Below, one piece after another: positions 7,449-17,080 of a stretch of 64,000 nucleotides of DNA. The notes below the pieces were generated by a model. The model was not told the DNA's origin and searched no databases. It saw nothing but the letters and a program-made list of their open reading frames with translations. Every line of letters begins with the position of its first letter. Positions within the stretch are counted from its first letter, which is position 1. The position numbers and the translations under genes were made by a program. Source of the DNA: JAJZRJ01 sp040757055 (GTDB taxonomy: Bacteria > Desulfobacterota > Desulfobulbia > Desulfobulbales > Desulfurivibrionaceae); assembly GCA_040757055.1 (NCBI GenBank), contig JBFLXY010000004.1, forward strand, positions 160,821 to 224,820, in the 5' to 3' direction.

Positions 7449-7889
7449 TCAGACGCCGTCGAACAGCGAGACGACAAGCTGGTCGCCCAAGGCCGAAAAC
7501 CGCTTATCGTTGGTGATGAAACAATCAACCCCAGCCGCAAGGGCAGTGGCCGCATGAATGGCATCAGGCGTGCGCAGACCATGATTTGCCCGTATTTTTG
7601 CCGCTTCGACGGAGAGTTGCGGGGTCAACGAAATGATTTCCAGGTTCGGAAAATTGGTGAGCAATTGCACCAACTGGCCGGCCTGCCTGGCATCCTTCGC
7701 CCTATAGGCCGGCACCAGCAATTCGGCAAACACCAGGCTGGACATCACCCCTGTACAATGGCCAGCCTCAAGCTGCCGGAATATCTTTTTGGCAGTGGCG
7801 TAATGAACGGGGTGACGCTCAAGAAAATAGATCAGGGCAACGGTGTCCAGGGCCAGCTTCTGGCCCTTGGCAAAAATCTTGCGGCTCAA
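7449..7889 (-). CDS. vapC: PIN-domain toxin, VapC-like
   Basis: 146 aa if read from the TTG at 7889, which overlaps the antitoxin TGA as TTGA. Conserved acidic residues of the PIN RNase are visible: LALDTVALIYFLERHP (first Asp), the Glu in SSLVFAELLVPA, RTPDAIHAATAL and ITNDKRF (last Asp). VapC enzymes cleave tRNA or rRNA using these residues and Mg2+. No ATG occurs between the antitoxin and the first PIN strand, so a TTG start or translation coupled to the antitoxin is the simplest reading. Confidence 0.88.
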   Translation of the reverse strand: MSRKIFAKGQKLALDTVALIYFLERHPVHYATAKKIFRQLEAGHCTGVMSSLVFAELLVPAYRAKDARQAGQLVQLLTNFPNLEIISLTPQLSVEAAKIRANHGLRTPDAIHAATALAAGVDCFITNDKRFSALGDQLVVSLFDGV

Positions 7890-8116
7890 CTGTCCCACTG
7901 GTCTCTGGCCTTGTCGAGTTCCTCGGCATAACCATGCCAGAGGGCCGCGCTGCACTCTTCCAGGGCATCCACATACGATGACGGCGCCTTACGAATGGTC
8001 ACGGCTTCCCCTTTGGTATCAATCTCCAGGGTATCACCGGGCTTAATGCCCAATTTCCGCCGAATTCCTGCCGGCAGAACGATTTGCGCCTTACTGCTCA
8101 ATTTTGCCAGGGACAT
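7886..8116 (-). CDS. vapB: AbrB/MazE-type antitoxin, VapB-like
   Basis: 76 aa from the ATG at 8116, preferred over the upstream GTG because AAGGAG lies 6-7 bases before it. The SpoVT/AbrB swapped-hairpin motif LSSKAQIVLPAGIRRKLGIKPGDTLEI is complete, followed by an acidic toxin-binding tail. It would bind its own promoter and inhibit the PIN toxin, whose start overlaps this stop. A palindrome at 8141-8158 is the likely operator. Confidence 0.9.
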   Translation of the reverse strand: MSLAKLSSKAQIVLPAGIRRKLGIKPGDTLEIDTKGEAVTIRKAPSSYVDALEECSAALWHGYAEELDKARDQWDS

Positions 8117-8140
8117 GACCTGCTCCTTTGTCACGGATTA

Positions 8141-8158
8141 CTTTACTCCAAGGTAAAG
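8141..8158. promoter_or_regulatory. Palindrome upstream of vapBC, putative AbrB-type operator
   Basis: CTTTAC-N6-GTAAAG lies 25 bp upstream of the vapB ATG on the minus strand, where an autorepression operator would be expected. Confidence 0.5.
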
Positions 8159-8280
8159 CTTTTCCGTTTCTCCGTCAATCATGGAATTTCGGGGACCAGA
8201 CAAATCGCCCTCCTGTCGTGGGCGCGCCCACGCCACCCTGCCCACGGCACGGACACACCTCCCCCCAAAAAAGAATATAC

Positions 8281-8310
8281 TTGACAGGCAACATATCCTT
8301 CACATACCCT
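8281..8310 (+). promoter_or_regulatory. Possible sigma-70 promoter for the ComEA-like gene
   Basis: TTGACA (8281-8286) and TACCCT (8305-8310) are separated by 18 bp, about 180 bp upstream of the gene. The -10 is weak. The rest of the 8159-8490 gap shows no gene I can support; it is also where the base composition shifts to the high-G+C pattern of the rest of the window. Confidence 0.4.
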
Positions 8311-8490
8311 TTCTTTGCACAACGGGCGCGACACGCCATCCATCCATCTCTGCATCAAATGAGATGTTCGCAGCGAATTCGCGGGGCAGTGGCAAACGCG
8401 ACCATGAAAAACCCTGACCAGAGAAAGGGACACAGAGGCAACCAACGGTGCATGGTGGCACCACAACAACCAACCAGAAGGAGAAGGGAT

Positions 8491-8751
8491 ATGATCAAGA
8501 GGTTCTTCGCCGCCACCCTGTGCGGCATGATGCTCATGGCCGCCACGGCCTTTGCCGCCGTCAACATCAACACCGCCAATGTCCAGGAACTTTCCACCCT
8601 TTCGGGCATCGGGCCGAGCAAGGCCCAGGCCATCATCGACTATCGCGAGAAGAACGGCCCGTTCCGATCCGTGAACGACCTGGCCAAAGTGAAGGGCATC
8701 GGCGCCAAGACCGTCCAGAAGCTTGGCGCCGAGATTTCGGTCGGGAAATAG
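8491..8751 (+). CDS. ComEA-like secreted helix-hairpin-helix DNA-binding protein
   Basis: 86 aa: signal peptide MIKRFFAATLCGMMLMAATAFA, then a tandem helix-hairpin-helix (VNINTANVQELSTLSGIGPSKAQAIIDYREKNGPF and VNDLAKVKGIGAKTVQKLG). This is the minimal ComEA-type domain that binds double-stranded DNA in the periplasm during uptake in competent bacteria. The ATG is preceded by AAGGAGAAGGG. No other competence gene is adjacent, so a role in DNA uptake is inferred; such short proteins are common in Desulfobacterota without shown competence. Confidence 0.85.
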   Translation: MIKRFFAATLCGMMLMAATAFAAVNINTANVQELSTLSGIGPSKAQAIIDYREKNGPFRSVNDLAKVKGIGAKTVQKLGAEISVGK

Positions 8752-8832
8752 CACCGCCAAGAGGCACAGCCGCCACCATGCACCGTGCCTGCCGCCGGGA
8801 GCGTGCGGCCGCTCCGGCCGCACGCTGCCATG

Positions 8833-9867
8833 CTATCCCAGGTGATCCAGATACCAGCGGGCCGCCCGGCCGAGGCCATCCCGCACCGAGAATTCCGGGG
8901 CATAACCGAGCAGGTTTTCCGCCTTGGCGATGTCGGCCAGGGAATGGCGCACGTCTCCGGCCCGAAAATCCCGGTACACAGGGGAGATGCCACGGGCCCC
9001 CGGCCGCTCCGCCGCCACCAGGTCCCGGATCAGGCCAAAGAGCTGATTGAGGGTGGTGCGCTCTCCAAAGGCGACGTTGTAGACCTGGCCCAGGGCCTCA
9101 TCCCGAACCGCGGTGGCGGCCAGGATGTTGGCCTGCACGCAGTTGTCGATGTAGCAGAAATCCCGGCTCGTCTCGCCGTCGCCGTTGATGAAGACCGTCT
9201 CGTTGTGGAGCAGTCCGGCAAACCACTTGGGGATCACCGCGGCATAGGCGCCGTCCGGGTCCTGCCGCGGGCCGAAGATGTTGAAATAGCGCAGGCCCAT
9301 GGCCTTGAAGCCATAGGCCCTGACAAAGACATCGGCATAGAGTTCGTTCACCAGCTTGGTCACCGCATAGGGCGACAGGGGCTTGCCGATGCGCTCCTCG
9401 ATCTTGGGCAGTTCCGGGTGGTCGCCGTAGGTGGAACTGGAGGCGGCATAGACAAAGCGGCGCACCCCGGCGTCGCGGGCCGCCACCAGCATGTGCAGAA
9501 AGCCGCTGATGTTGTTCTCGTTGGTGCAGATGGGGTCCTCCAGCGAGCGCGGCACCGACCCGAGGGCCGCCTGATGGAGGGCATAATCGACGCCGTCGCA
9601 GGCTGCGCGGCAGGCGGCGAGGTCGCGGATATCCCCCTCGATCAGCCGGAAGCGCGCCCACTGGGCGGGGCTGACCAGATCCCGCACCTCGTCCAGATTG
9701 CGGCGATGGCCGGTGGAGAAGTTGTCGAGCCCCACCACCTCCTGGTCGAGCCGCAGCAGGGTCTCCAGCAGATTTGAGCCGATAAAGCCGGCCACCCCGG
9801 TGACCAGCCATTTTTGGGGCTGCCGTGCGAGCTGCGCCGTGATCTGTTTGTAGGAAGTCGGCATCAT
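8833..9867 (-). CDS. UDP-N-acetylglucosamine 4-epimerase (WbpP/TviC type)
   Basis: 344 aa from the first of two ATGs at 9867, preceded by AGAGGA at good spacing. An extended SDR: VTGVAGFIGSNLLETLL (NAD binding), DNFSTGHRRNLDEV, YAASSSTYGDHPELPK, SPYAVTK (catalytic Tyr-x3-Lys) and RYFNIFGPRQDPDGAYAAVIPKW. These are the group 3 epimerases that interconvert UDP-GlcNAc and UDP-GalNAc for polysaccharides. The 6-dehydrogenase gene upstream would act on the same nucleotide sugar, giving UDP-HexNAcA. A multi-hairpin repeat separates the two genes. Confidence 0.88.
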   Translation of the reverse strand: MMPTSYKQITAQLARQPQKWLVTGVAGFIGSNLLETLLRLDQEVVGLDNFSTGHRRNLDEVRDLVSPAQWARFRLIEGDIRDLAACRAACDGVDYALHQAALGSVPRSLEDPICTNENNISGFLHMLVAARDAGVRRFVYAASSSTYGDHPELPKIEERIGKPLSPYAVTKLVNELYADVFVRAYGFKAMGLRYFNIFGPRQDPDGAYAAVIPKWFAGLLHNETVFINGDGETSRDFCYIDNCVQANILAATAVRDEALGQVYNVAFGERTTLNQLFGLIRDLVAAERPGARGISPVYRDFRAGDVRHSLADIAKAENLLGYAPEFSVRDGLGRAARWYLDHLG

Positions 9868-9877
9868 GATTTTCCTC

Positions 9878-10035
9878 TTACCAGTCCGTTGAAAAACCAT
9901 CCCTGGCTTTTTTCCAACCGTCGGTTGACCAAGGGCGCCTTGGCCAACCTCGCGAATTTGTTGGCCCTTCCGGGCCGGCAAAATTCGGCACCACGTCTCT
10001 GTGGTGCCAACAGCCCGTTTTTCAAGGGGCTGTTA
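9878..10035. repeat. ~155-bp multi-hairpin repeat element, copy 1
   Basis: Ends in imperfect inverted repeats: CAGTCCGTTGAAAAA at the left and TTTTTCAAGGGGCTGTT at the right. Inside are hairpins: GGTTGACCAAGG/CCTTGGCCAACC around 9924-9950, GGCCC/GGGCC near 9965, GGCACCAC/GTGGTGCC near 9990-10010, and AACAGCCC/GGGGCTGTT at the right end. Copy 2 at 50575-50731 is close to 90% identical by eye. The right end supplies the TAA stop (10033-10035) of the dehydrogenase gene. Confidence 0.85.
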
Positions 10036-11358
10036 CGCCATATGGACCTTGCCGTCGTCGGCCCCGCCGGGGAAGACGTTGCGGGTATCCACGATGAGGC
10101 GGGCGTGTTCACGGATAAAGGCATAATCGTAGGCATCGTGGTCGGTGGCCACCAGGACGCAATCCGCCGCAGCCAGATTCTCGGCGGTGAGCGGCGTGCT
10201 GGTCAGGGCGAAGTCGTGATGGCGTCCCGGCCGCAAGGCCGGGATATGGGGATCGTTGTACCGGACAGCGGCGCCCCGCTCGATCAGCAGCTCCATCAGC
10301 TTATAGGAAGGGGATTCGCGATCGTCATCCACGTTCTTCTTGTAGGCCGCGCCCAGCAGCAGAACGCCGGCCCCCTTGAGCGCCCTGCCCTGCTCGTTCA
10401 GCGCCTCCATCACCCGCTGCACCACGAAGTAGGGCATGGAGGTATTGATCTCGCCGGCCAGCTCGATGAACTTGGTGGGCACGTCGTATTCCCGCGCCTT
10501 GGAGGTGAGGTAGAAGGGGTCGATGGGGATGCAGTGGCCGCCCAGGCCGGGGCCGGGGTAGAAGGGCATGTAGCCGAAGGGCTTGGTGCTGGCCGCGCCG
10601 ATCACCTCCCAGATGTCGATACCCATGCGCAGGCAGAGCATCTTGAGTTCGTTGACCAGGGCGATGTTGACGCTGCGGAAGATGTTCTCCAGCAGCTTGG
10701 TCATCTCCGCCACCTGGGTGGAGGAGACCGGCACCACCCGCTCCACGGCCGTGGCGTAGACCTGCGCGGCCAGGCAGGTGGCGGTCGCATCGATGCCGCC
10801 CACCACCTTGGGAATCCGGGCGGTGGAGAAATTGGGGTTGGCCGGGTCTTCCCGTTCCGGCGAAAAGGCCAGGGCAAAATCGGCCCCGGCCGCAAGGCCG
10901 CCCGCCTCCAGGATCGGCTGCAATACCTCCACCGTGGTGCCGGGATAGGTGGTGCTCTCCAGCACCACCAGCTGCCCCGGCCGCAGCACCTGGGCAATGG
11001 CCCGGCCGGTGGCCTCGATGTACCGGAGATCCGGCTCCCGGTTGCGGGTAAGCGGCGTCGGCACGCAGATGAGCAGGCAGTCGGGCTCACTAAGCCGCGA
11101 AAAATCGCTGGTGGCGGCAAAGCGCTGCTCCCTGACAAAGGCCGCCAGCTCCTCCGAGGGGATATGCTTGATGTAGCTCGCGCCCGCCGCGATCTTGGCG
11201 ATCTTGCCGGGATCGAGATCAAAGCCGATCACCCGCACCCCCTGGCGCAGGAAGGTCAGGCTGAGCGGCAGGCCGACATAGCCGAGGCCGATCACGCCGA
11301 GCACAAAGGTTTTTTCCGCAATCTTGCGGCCGAGTTGTTCCAGGGGAGCAGCAGACAT
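10033..11358 (-). CDS. UDP-N-acetylhexosamine 6-dehydrogenase (WbpA/WbpO/TviB type)
   Basis: 441 aa. Rossmann motif VLGVIGLGYVGLPLSLTFL near residue 20, IGFDLDPGKI, ICVPTPLTRNREPDL, ESTTYPGTT, and the catalytic cysteine in GPGLGGHCIPIDPFYL. The length and the CVPTPL/GGHCIP set place it in the UDP-glucose/UDP-HexNAc dehydrogenase family; YPGTTVE and the adjacent C4 epimerase favour UDP-GlcNAc or UDP-GalNAc over UDP-glucose. The product, a UDP-HexNAc uronate, would feed the surface polysaccharide. The last codon and stop lie in repeat copy 1. Confidence 0.88.
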   Translation of the reverse strand: MSAAPLEQLGRKIAEKTFVLGVIGLGYVGLPLSLTFLRQGVRVIGFDLDPGKIAKIAAGASYIKHIPSEELAAFVREQRFAATSDFSRLSEPDCLLICVPTPLTRNREPDLRYIEATGRAIAQVLRPGQLVVLESTTYPGTTVEVLQPILEAGGLAAGADFALAFSPEREDPANPNFSTARIPKVVGGIDATATCLAAQVYATAVERVVPVSSTQVAEMTKLLENIFRSVNIALVNELKMLCLRMGIDIWEVIGAASTKPFGYMPFYPGPGLGGHCIPIDPFYLTSKAREYDVPTKFIELAGEINTSMPYFVVQRVMEALNEQGRALKGAGVLLLGAAYKKNVDDDRESPSYKLMELLIERGAAVRYNDPHIPALRPGRHHDFALTSTPLTAENLAAADCVLVATDHDAYDYAFIREHARLIVDTRNVFPGGADDGKVHMA

Positions 11359-11430
11359 GATCGTTTCCTCAGGGATTGTGCGGAACGCCGCCCACGGCCG
11401 GGCAGAAAACCGGAGCGCGGCAGACGGGAC

Positions 11431-11862
11431 TCATTGCAGCACGTGCGCCTTGAACCACCCCCACAGCCCCAGGCTGTGCTTGGGCAGCAGGTTGATGCCC
11501 AGGGCGGACTTCAGCAGATAGACGATGACCACGCCGGTGAGCGTGGAAAAGAGCAGGAACGAGGCGACAAAAACCAGCTTGGCGGTGCGCGCCATGCGGA
11601 GTTCCTTGCGGGAAAGATGGCGCCGCTCGCGGCCGGCCAGAAAGACATAATAGTAGCGCCAGCGCCAGAGGCCGAAGGAGCCGCGCAGGTCTACCTTGTG
11701 CCGGCTGCCGCGATGGGCGCCCAGGGCGTTCCTGAGGCAGCAGAGCTGCTCGTCGGAGAGGGAATGCGCCACCTTTTCCGGCATCCGGTCGAGCAGCCCG
11801 CGGATGCAGGGATCCTGCCGGATGTCCTTTGCCGCCAGTTCGTCCGATTCCATGCACTTCAT
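11431..11862 (-). CDS. Single-pass membrane protein of unknown function in polysaccharide locus
   Basis: 143 aa from the ATG at 11862 (RBS GGGAGGG). The N-terminal half is charged with two adjacent cysteines (SDEQLCCLRNALGAHRG), then HKVDLRGSFGLWRWRYYYVFLAGRERRHLSRKEL, followed by one strongly hydrophobic helix (LVFVASFLLFSTLTGVVIVYLLKSAL) and a tail ending WGWFKAHVLQ. I do not recognise the family. The conserved-looking HKVDLR...RYYYV segment suggests a cytosolic domain. Its ATG overlaps the stop of a truncated epimerase frame (ATGA), and the 6-dehydrogenase follows downstream. Confidence 0.6.
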   Translation of the reverse strand: MKCMESDELAAKDIRQDPCIRGLLDRMPEKVAHSLSDEQLCCLRNALGAHRGSRHKVDLRGSFGLWRWRYYYVFLAGRERRHLSRKELRMARTAKLVFVASFLLFSTLTGVVIVYLLKSALGINLLPKHSLGLWGWFKAHVLQ

Positions 11863-12047
11863 GGTCCGCCCTCCCGAGTTTTTTCCCAAGGTTCAGGCAT
11901 CCGCCCTGCCAAGCCGCCAGACCGGCCTCGCCGCCAATCCCTGCCCAGGGGCCACCCTGCGCGAAAGCCCCACCGGCCGGCGGCGATGTAGCCATCCACC
12001 ACATTGGACCCGATGAAGCCCGCCCCGCCGGTGACCAGAATCCTCAT
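11859..12047 (-). pseudogene. Truncated NAD-dependent epimerase remnant
   Basis: The frame begins MRILVTGGAGFIGSNVVDGYIAAG, a textbook N-terminus of a nucleotide-sugar epimerase/dehydratase with its G-x-x-G-x-x-G NAD loop, then departs after ~24 residues into Gly/Arg/Trp-rich sequence with no SDR features and stops at 62 codons (family usual length 310-340). The stop overlaps the next gene start. It starts 6 bp after the end of glmS. A deletion that fused the epimerase start to downstream sequence is the simplest explanation. Confidence 0.75.
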
Positions 12048-12053
12048 GCCGCT

Positions 12054-13895
<1,842 letters not shown>

Positions 13896-14035
13896 GCGTC
13901 CTTGTCCCTCGCTCCACGCCGCGGGTCCCGGCCTGAGGCAGGCGGGGCGCGATCAAGCGACACTATACGGGCAGCGGTGCGCTCAGGTCAACAGAAAAGA
14001 AAGCTGTGAAAACAGGAAGATGCACGCTGTCGGCT

Positions 14036-15184
14036 TCAGCCGGCAAAACCCTGGCGCGACCGGCGCACCGCCTCGGGCAGCGCGGCCAGCAGGCCGTCCA
14101 CCTCGGTCTCGGCGGTGAAACGGCTCAGGCTGATGCGCAGGGTGCCGTGGCGGTACTCCTCCGGCACCCCCATGGCGAGCAGCACATGGGAAGGGTCGAG
14201 GTCGCCGCTCTGGCATGCGGAATGGGCGGAGACCGCAAAGCCGCAGTCGTCGAGATCCTGGATGAGCTGGGCCGAGGAACAGCGGGCAAAGCTGACATTG
14301 AGGGTATTGGCCAGCCGGGGGCTCTGCTGGCCGTTGATGCGCGATTCGGGGATTTCGGCCAGGATGAAGGCCTCGATCCGGTCGCGCAGCGCCGCCACCC
14401 GCCGAGGATAGACCGCAAGGTGCGCGGCGGCGAGGTCGCACGCCTTGCCGAAGCCCACCATGGCGGCCACGTTCTCGGTGCCGGCCCGCCGGCCCTTCTC
14501 CTGGCCGGACCCCATGACCAGCGGCGTCACCGGCGCCGATCGCCGGAGACAGAGGGCGCCGCTGCCCTTGGGGCCGTGGAGCTTGTGGCCGGCCACGGTC
14601 AGGTAGTCCACCGGCACGGCCGCCAGATCGAGCGGCACCTTGCCGGCGGCCTGGATGGCGTCGGTATGAAAGAGCACGCCGTGCTGGCGGCAGATGCGGC
14701 TGATGGCGGCAATATCCCACAGCACTCCGGTCTCGTTGTTGGCGGCCATCAGCGAGACCAGGGCGGTGTCCGGCCGGATGGCGCGCGCCAATCGGTCGAG
14801 ATCGAGCGCCCCTGCCGCGTCCACCGGCAGCAGTTCCACCTCGTAGCCAAGGCGGGCAAGGAATTTGAGCGGCGTGAGCACGGAATCGTGCTCCACCCGG
14901 GAGGAGACGATGTGCCGCTTCGCCGGGTCGGCCATCACAGCGCTCAGGATCGCGGTGTTGTTCGCCTCGCTGCCGCCGCTGCCCAGCACGACCCTGTCCG
15001 GCGCACAGTTGAGCAGGGCCGCCACCTGGCCGCGGGCCTCCTCCATCCCCAGCCGCGCCCGCTCGCCGAAGCTGTGGCCGCTGGACGGGTTGCCGTAATG
15101 GTCGGTCAGGTAGGGCAGCATGGCCTCCCGCACCATCGGATCGAGCGGGGTGGAGGCGTTGTTGTCGAAATAGGCTCTTTTCAT
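14036..15184 (-). CDS. nifS: Cysteine desulfurase, NifS/IscS-like
   Basis: 382 aa from the ATG at 15184 (MKRAYFDNNASTPLDP); the frame stays open further upstream but without family similarity. The PLP lysine is in VAGHKLHGPKGSG and the persulfide-forming cysteine is in SAHSACQSG near residue 323. The enzyme releases sulfur from cysteine for Fe-S clusters. It begins 2 bp after nadA, whose product needs a [4Fe-4S] cluster, so a role in maturing NadA is a reasonable inference, as for the NifS-like proteins coded beside NAD genes in other bacteria. Confidence 0.93.
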   Translation of the reverse strand: MKRAYFDNNASTPLDPMVREAMLPYLTDHYGNPSSGHSFGERARLGMEEARGQVAALLNCAPDRVVLGSGGSEANNTAILSAVMADPAKRHIVSSRVEHDSVLTPLKFLARLGYEVELLPVDAAGALDLDRLARAIRPDTALVSLMAANNETGVLWDIAAISRICRQHGVLFHTDAIQAAGKVPLDLAAVPVDYLTVAGHKLHGPKGSGALCLRRSAPVTPLVMGSGQEKGRRAGTENVAAMVGFGKACDLAAAHLAVYPRRVAALRDRIEAFILAEIPESRINGQQSPRLANTLNVSFARCSSAQLIQDLDDCGFAVSAHSACQSGDLDPSHVLLAMGVPEEYRHGTLRISLSRFTAETEVDGLLAALPEAVRRSRQGFAG

Positions 15185-15186
15185 GT

Positions 15187-16284
15187 TCAGATGGTGAGCA
15201 TCCGGTCGAGGGCCAGCCTGGCGCCGGCCGCCACCTCCGCCGGCACGGTGATGCGGTTCACCACCACGCCTTCTGCCAGGTGGTCGAGCACCCAGAGCAG
15301 GTACGCCGGCTTGATCCGGTACATGGTGGAACAGAGGCACTGGAAGGGGGAAAGGGAGTGGACCGTCTTGTCGGGCTGCTGACGCGCGAGACGGTTGACG
15401 AGATTGATCTCGGTGCCCACCGCCCACACCGAGCCGGCCGGCGATCCGCTCACCGCCTTGATGATCCCCTCGGTGGAGCCGTACTGATCGGCTGCCCGCA
15501 CCACCTCGTGCCGGCACTCGGGATGGACGATCACCCTGATGCCCGGCGCCTTGGCCCGCCACATGGCCACGTGCTCGGCCTTGAACTGCATGTGTACGGT
15601 GCAGTAGCCGTTCCAGAGGATCACCCTGGCCCGCCGGAGCTGCTCCGGGGTGTTGCCGCCCAGCTTCTCGCCGCGCCGCCAGAGCACCACCTCGTCGTCG
15701 GGGATGCCGAGGGCAAAGGCGGAGTTGCGGCCGAGATGCTCGTCCGGGAAGAAAAAAACCTTCTCGCCCTGCGCAAGGGCCCAGGTGAGGACCCGCTCGG
15801 CATTGGAGGAGGTGCAGACCGAGCCGCCGCGGTTGCCGACAAAGGCCTTGATCAGGGCGGAGGAATTGACGTAGGTGACCGGAATTGCCCGGCCGGCGGC
15901 GACGCCGGCCAGCTCATCCCAGGCCCACGCCACCTCTTCCGGGCTGGCCATGTCGGCCATGGGGCAGCCGGCCCGCAGGTCGGGCAGGATGACGCTCTGC
16001 TCGTCGGCGGTGAGGATATCGGCCGATTCGGCCATGAAATGCACGCCGCAGAAAACGATGTATCTGCGGTCACGCGCCTCGGCGGCAAAACGGGCGAGCT
16101 TCAGGGAATCGCCGGTGGCGTCGGCAAACTGGTAGACCGCGTCCTGCTGGTAGTGATGGCCGAGGATGAGGAGCCGGTCGCCCAGTTCCTGCTTGCGCTC
16201 GGCGATCCGGGCGCACAACTCCTCTTCCGGCCGGGCCAGATAGTGGTCGCCGATGTCGATCTGGACGGCGCGGCTCACGGCCAT
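15187..16284 (-). CDS. nadA: Quinolinate synthase A
   Basis: 365 aa from the ATG at 16284. Diagnostic segments: LILGHHYQQDAVYQFADATGDSLKLAR, IVFCGVHFMAESADIL, LPDLRAGCPMADMA, VIVHPECRHEVV and SPFQCLCSTMYRIKPAYLLWVLDHL. The three cluster-ligand cysteines (FCGV, HPEC, QCLC) are present. It condenses iminoaspartate with dihydroxyacetone phosphate to make quinolinate for NAD. Neither nadB nor nadC is next to it; nifS follows at 2 bp. Confidence 0.95.
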   Translation of the reverse strand: MAVSRAVQIDIGDHYLARPEEELCARIAERKQELGDRLLILGHHYQQDAVYQFADATGDSLKLARFAAEARDRRYIVFCGVHFMAESADILTADEQSVILPDLRAGCPMADMASPEEVAWAWDELAGVAAGRAIPVTYVNSSALIKAFVGNRGGSVCTSSNAERVLTWALAQGEKVFFFPDEHLGRNSAFALGIPDDEVVLWRRGEKLGGNTPEQLRRARVILWNGYCTVHMQFKAEHVAMWRAKAPGIRVIVHPECRHEVVRAADQYGSTEGIIKAVSGSPAGSVWAVGTEINLVNRLARQQPDKTVHSLSPFQCLCSTMYRIKPAYLLWVLDHLAEGVVVNRITVPAEVAAGARLALDRMLTI

Positions 16285-16300
16285 CACACCCGTTGCGGCC

Positions 16301-16834
16301 TTACCTGCCGACCCGGACCCAGGCGGCAGTCGGCCCCTTGTCGCCTTCGCCAAGACCGAAATGGACCGCCACCCCTTCGGCCAGGTGCTCCAGGGTAAGG
16401 TCCTTCAGGGCGTGCTCGTGGAAGTAAACCTCCTCCCCGTCGGGGGTGACAAGGAACCCATAGGCCTCTTCCGGGAAAAGCGCTTTCACCGTCCCGACCA
16501 GATGGGTGCCGGAACCCTCTTCCACCACCTTGCCGGTCTGGCGGCGCTTGCGCTGCAGCTCTTTCAACTGCAGCCCGAGGGTATCGAAGGCCTCGACCAG
16601 GAGCGGACGGGCGGATTCGCCCTTCCTGGTCACCACCAGGGTATCGTTGGGCACGCCCGCCACCAGCCGCACCTCGAAGCCGCCGCTCTTGTGGCCGGAG
16701 GTTTCCTCAATGGCGACCCGGAGATGATGCACCAGCCCGGGGTGATGCCGGTCGAGCCGTTCCTTTTCCTCGTTGATCTTCTCCTGCCAGGAATTACGGA
16801 TCTCTACGTTACGGCCTTCAATCTGAAGCTCCAT
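16301..16834 (-). CDS. HPF/RaiA-like ribosome-associated domain fused to a cold-shock domain
   Basis: 177 aa from the ATG at 16834, preceded by GGGAGGGACT. Residues 1-~100 match the hibernation-promoting factor/S30AE fold (MELQIEGRNVEIRNSWQEKINEEKERLDRHHPGLVHHLRVAIEET, then VRLVAGVPNDTLVVTRKGESARPLLVEAFDTLGLQLKEL). Residues ~110-177 are a cold-shock-like domain (GTVKALFPEEAYGFLVTPDGEEVYFHEHAL). The architecture suggests ribosome hibernation or RNA binding in stress. It lies 16 bp before nadA and may be cotranscribed with it. Confidence 0.85.
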   Translation of the reverse strand: MELQIEGRNVEIRNSWQEKINEEKERLDRHHPGLVHHLRVAIEETSGHKSGGFEVRLVAGVPNDTLVVTRKGESARPLLVEAFDTLGLQLKELQRKRRQTGKVVEEGSGTHLVGTVKALFPEEAYGFLVTPDGEEVYFHEHALKDLTLEHLAEGVAVHFGLGEGDKGPTAAWVRVGR

Positions 16835-16904
16835 AGTCCCTCCCTTGCAGAGTGCGGCCCGGCAGCGGCCCTGCTGCCGGCACAACTCCTTTCCGTTTGT
16901 TTTC

Positions 16905-16953
16905 AATATACCATGCGGCGGCGACCTTACCCACTTGCAAATGGAGTTGCAAG
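16905..16953 (-). promoter_or_regulatory. Putative promoter and inverted repeat upstream of the HPF-CSD gene
   Basis: On the minus strand a TATATT -10-like hexamer lies at 16910-16905. Upstream of it is the inverted repeat CTTGCAA-N6-TTGCAAG (16934-16953), which looks like an operator. I see no good -35 at the right distance, so activator dependence is possible. Confidence 0.35.
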
Positions 16954-17080
16954 GCAATTTCTCGTCGCCAGCCTGAGGGCCTTGCGGCAGCCCCTGCCAA
17001 CCCGCGACCGCCATGGCTGCGCAGGCTCCCCTGATTCCTTCATAAGCATTTTCCCGGGGGCGGGCAACCGAAAAACAGGA

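Noticed and set aside
13896..14035. glmS ribozyme upstream of glmS
   Set aside because: The 140-bp leader region shows no recognisable ribozyme core, and the class is mostly Gram-positive.
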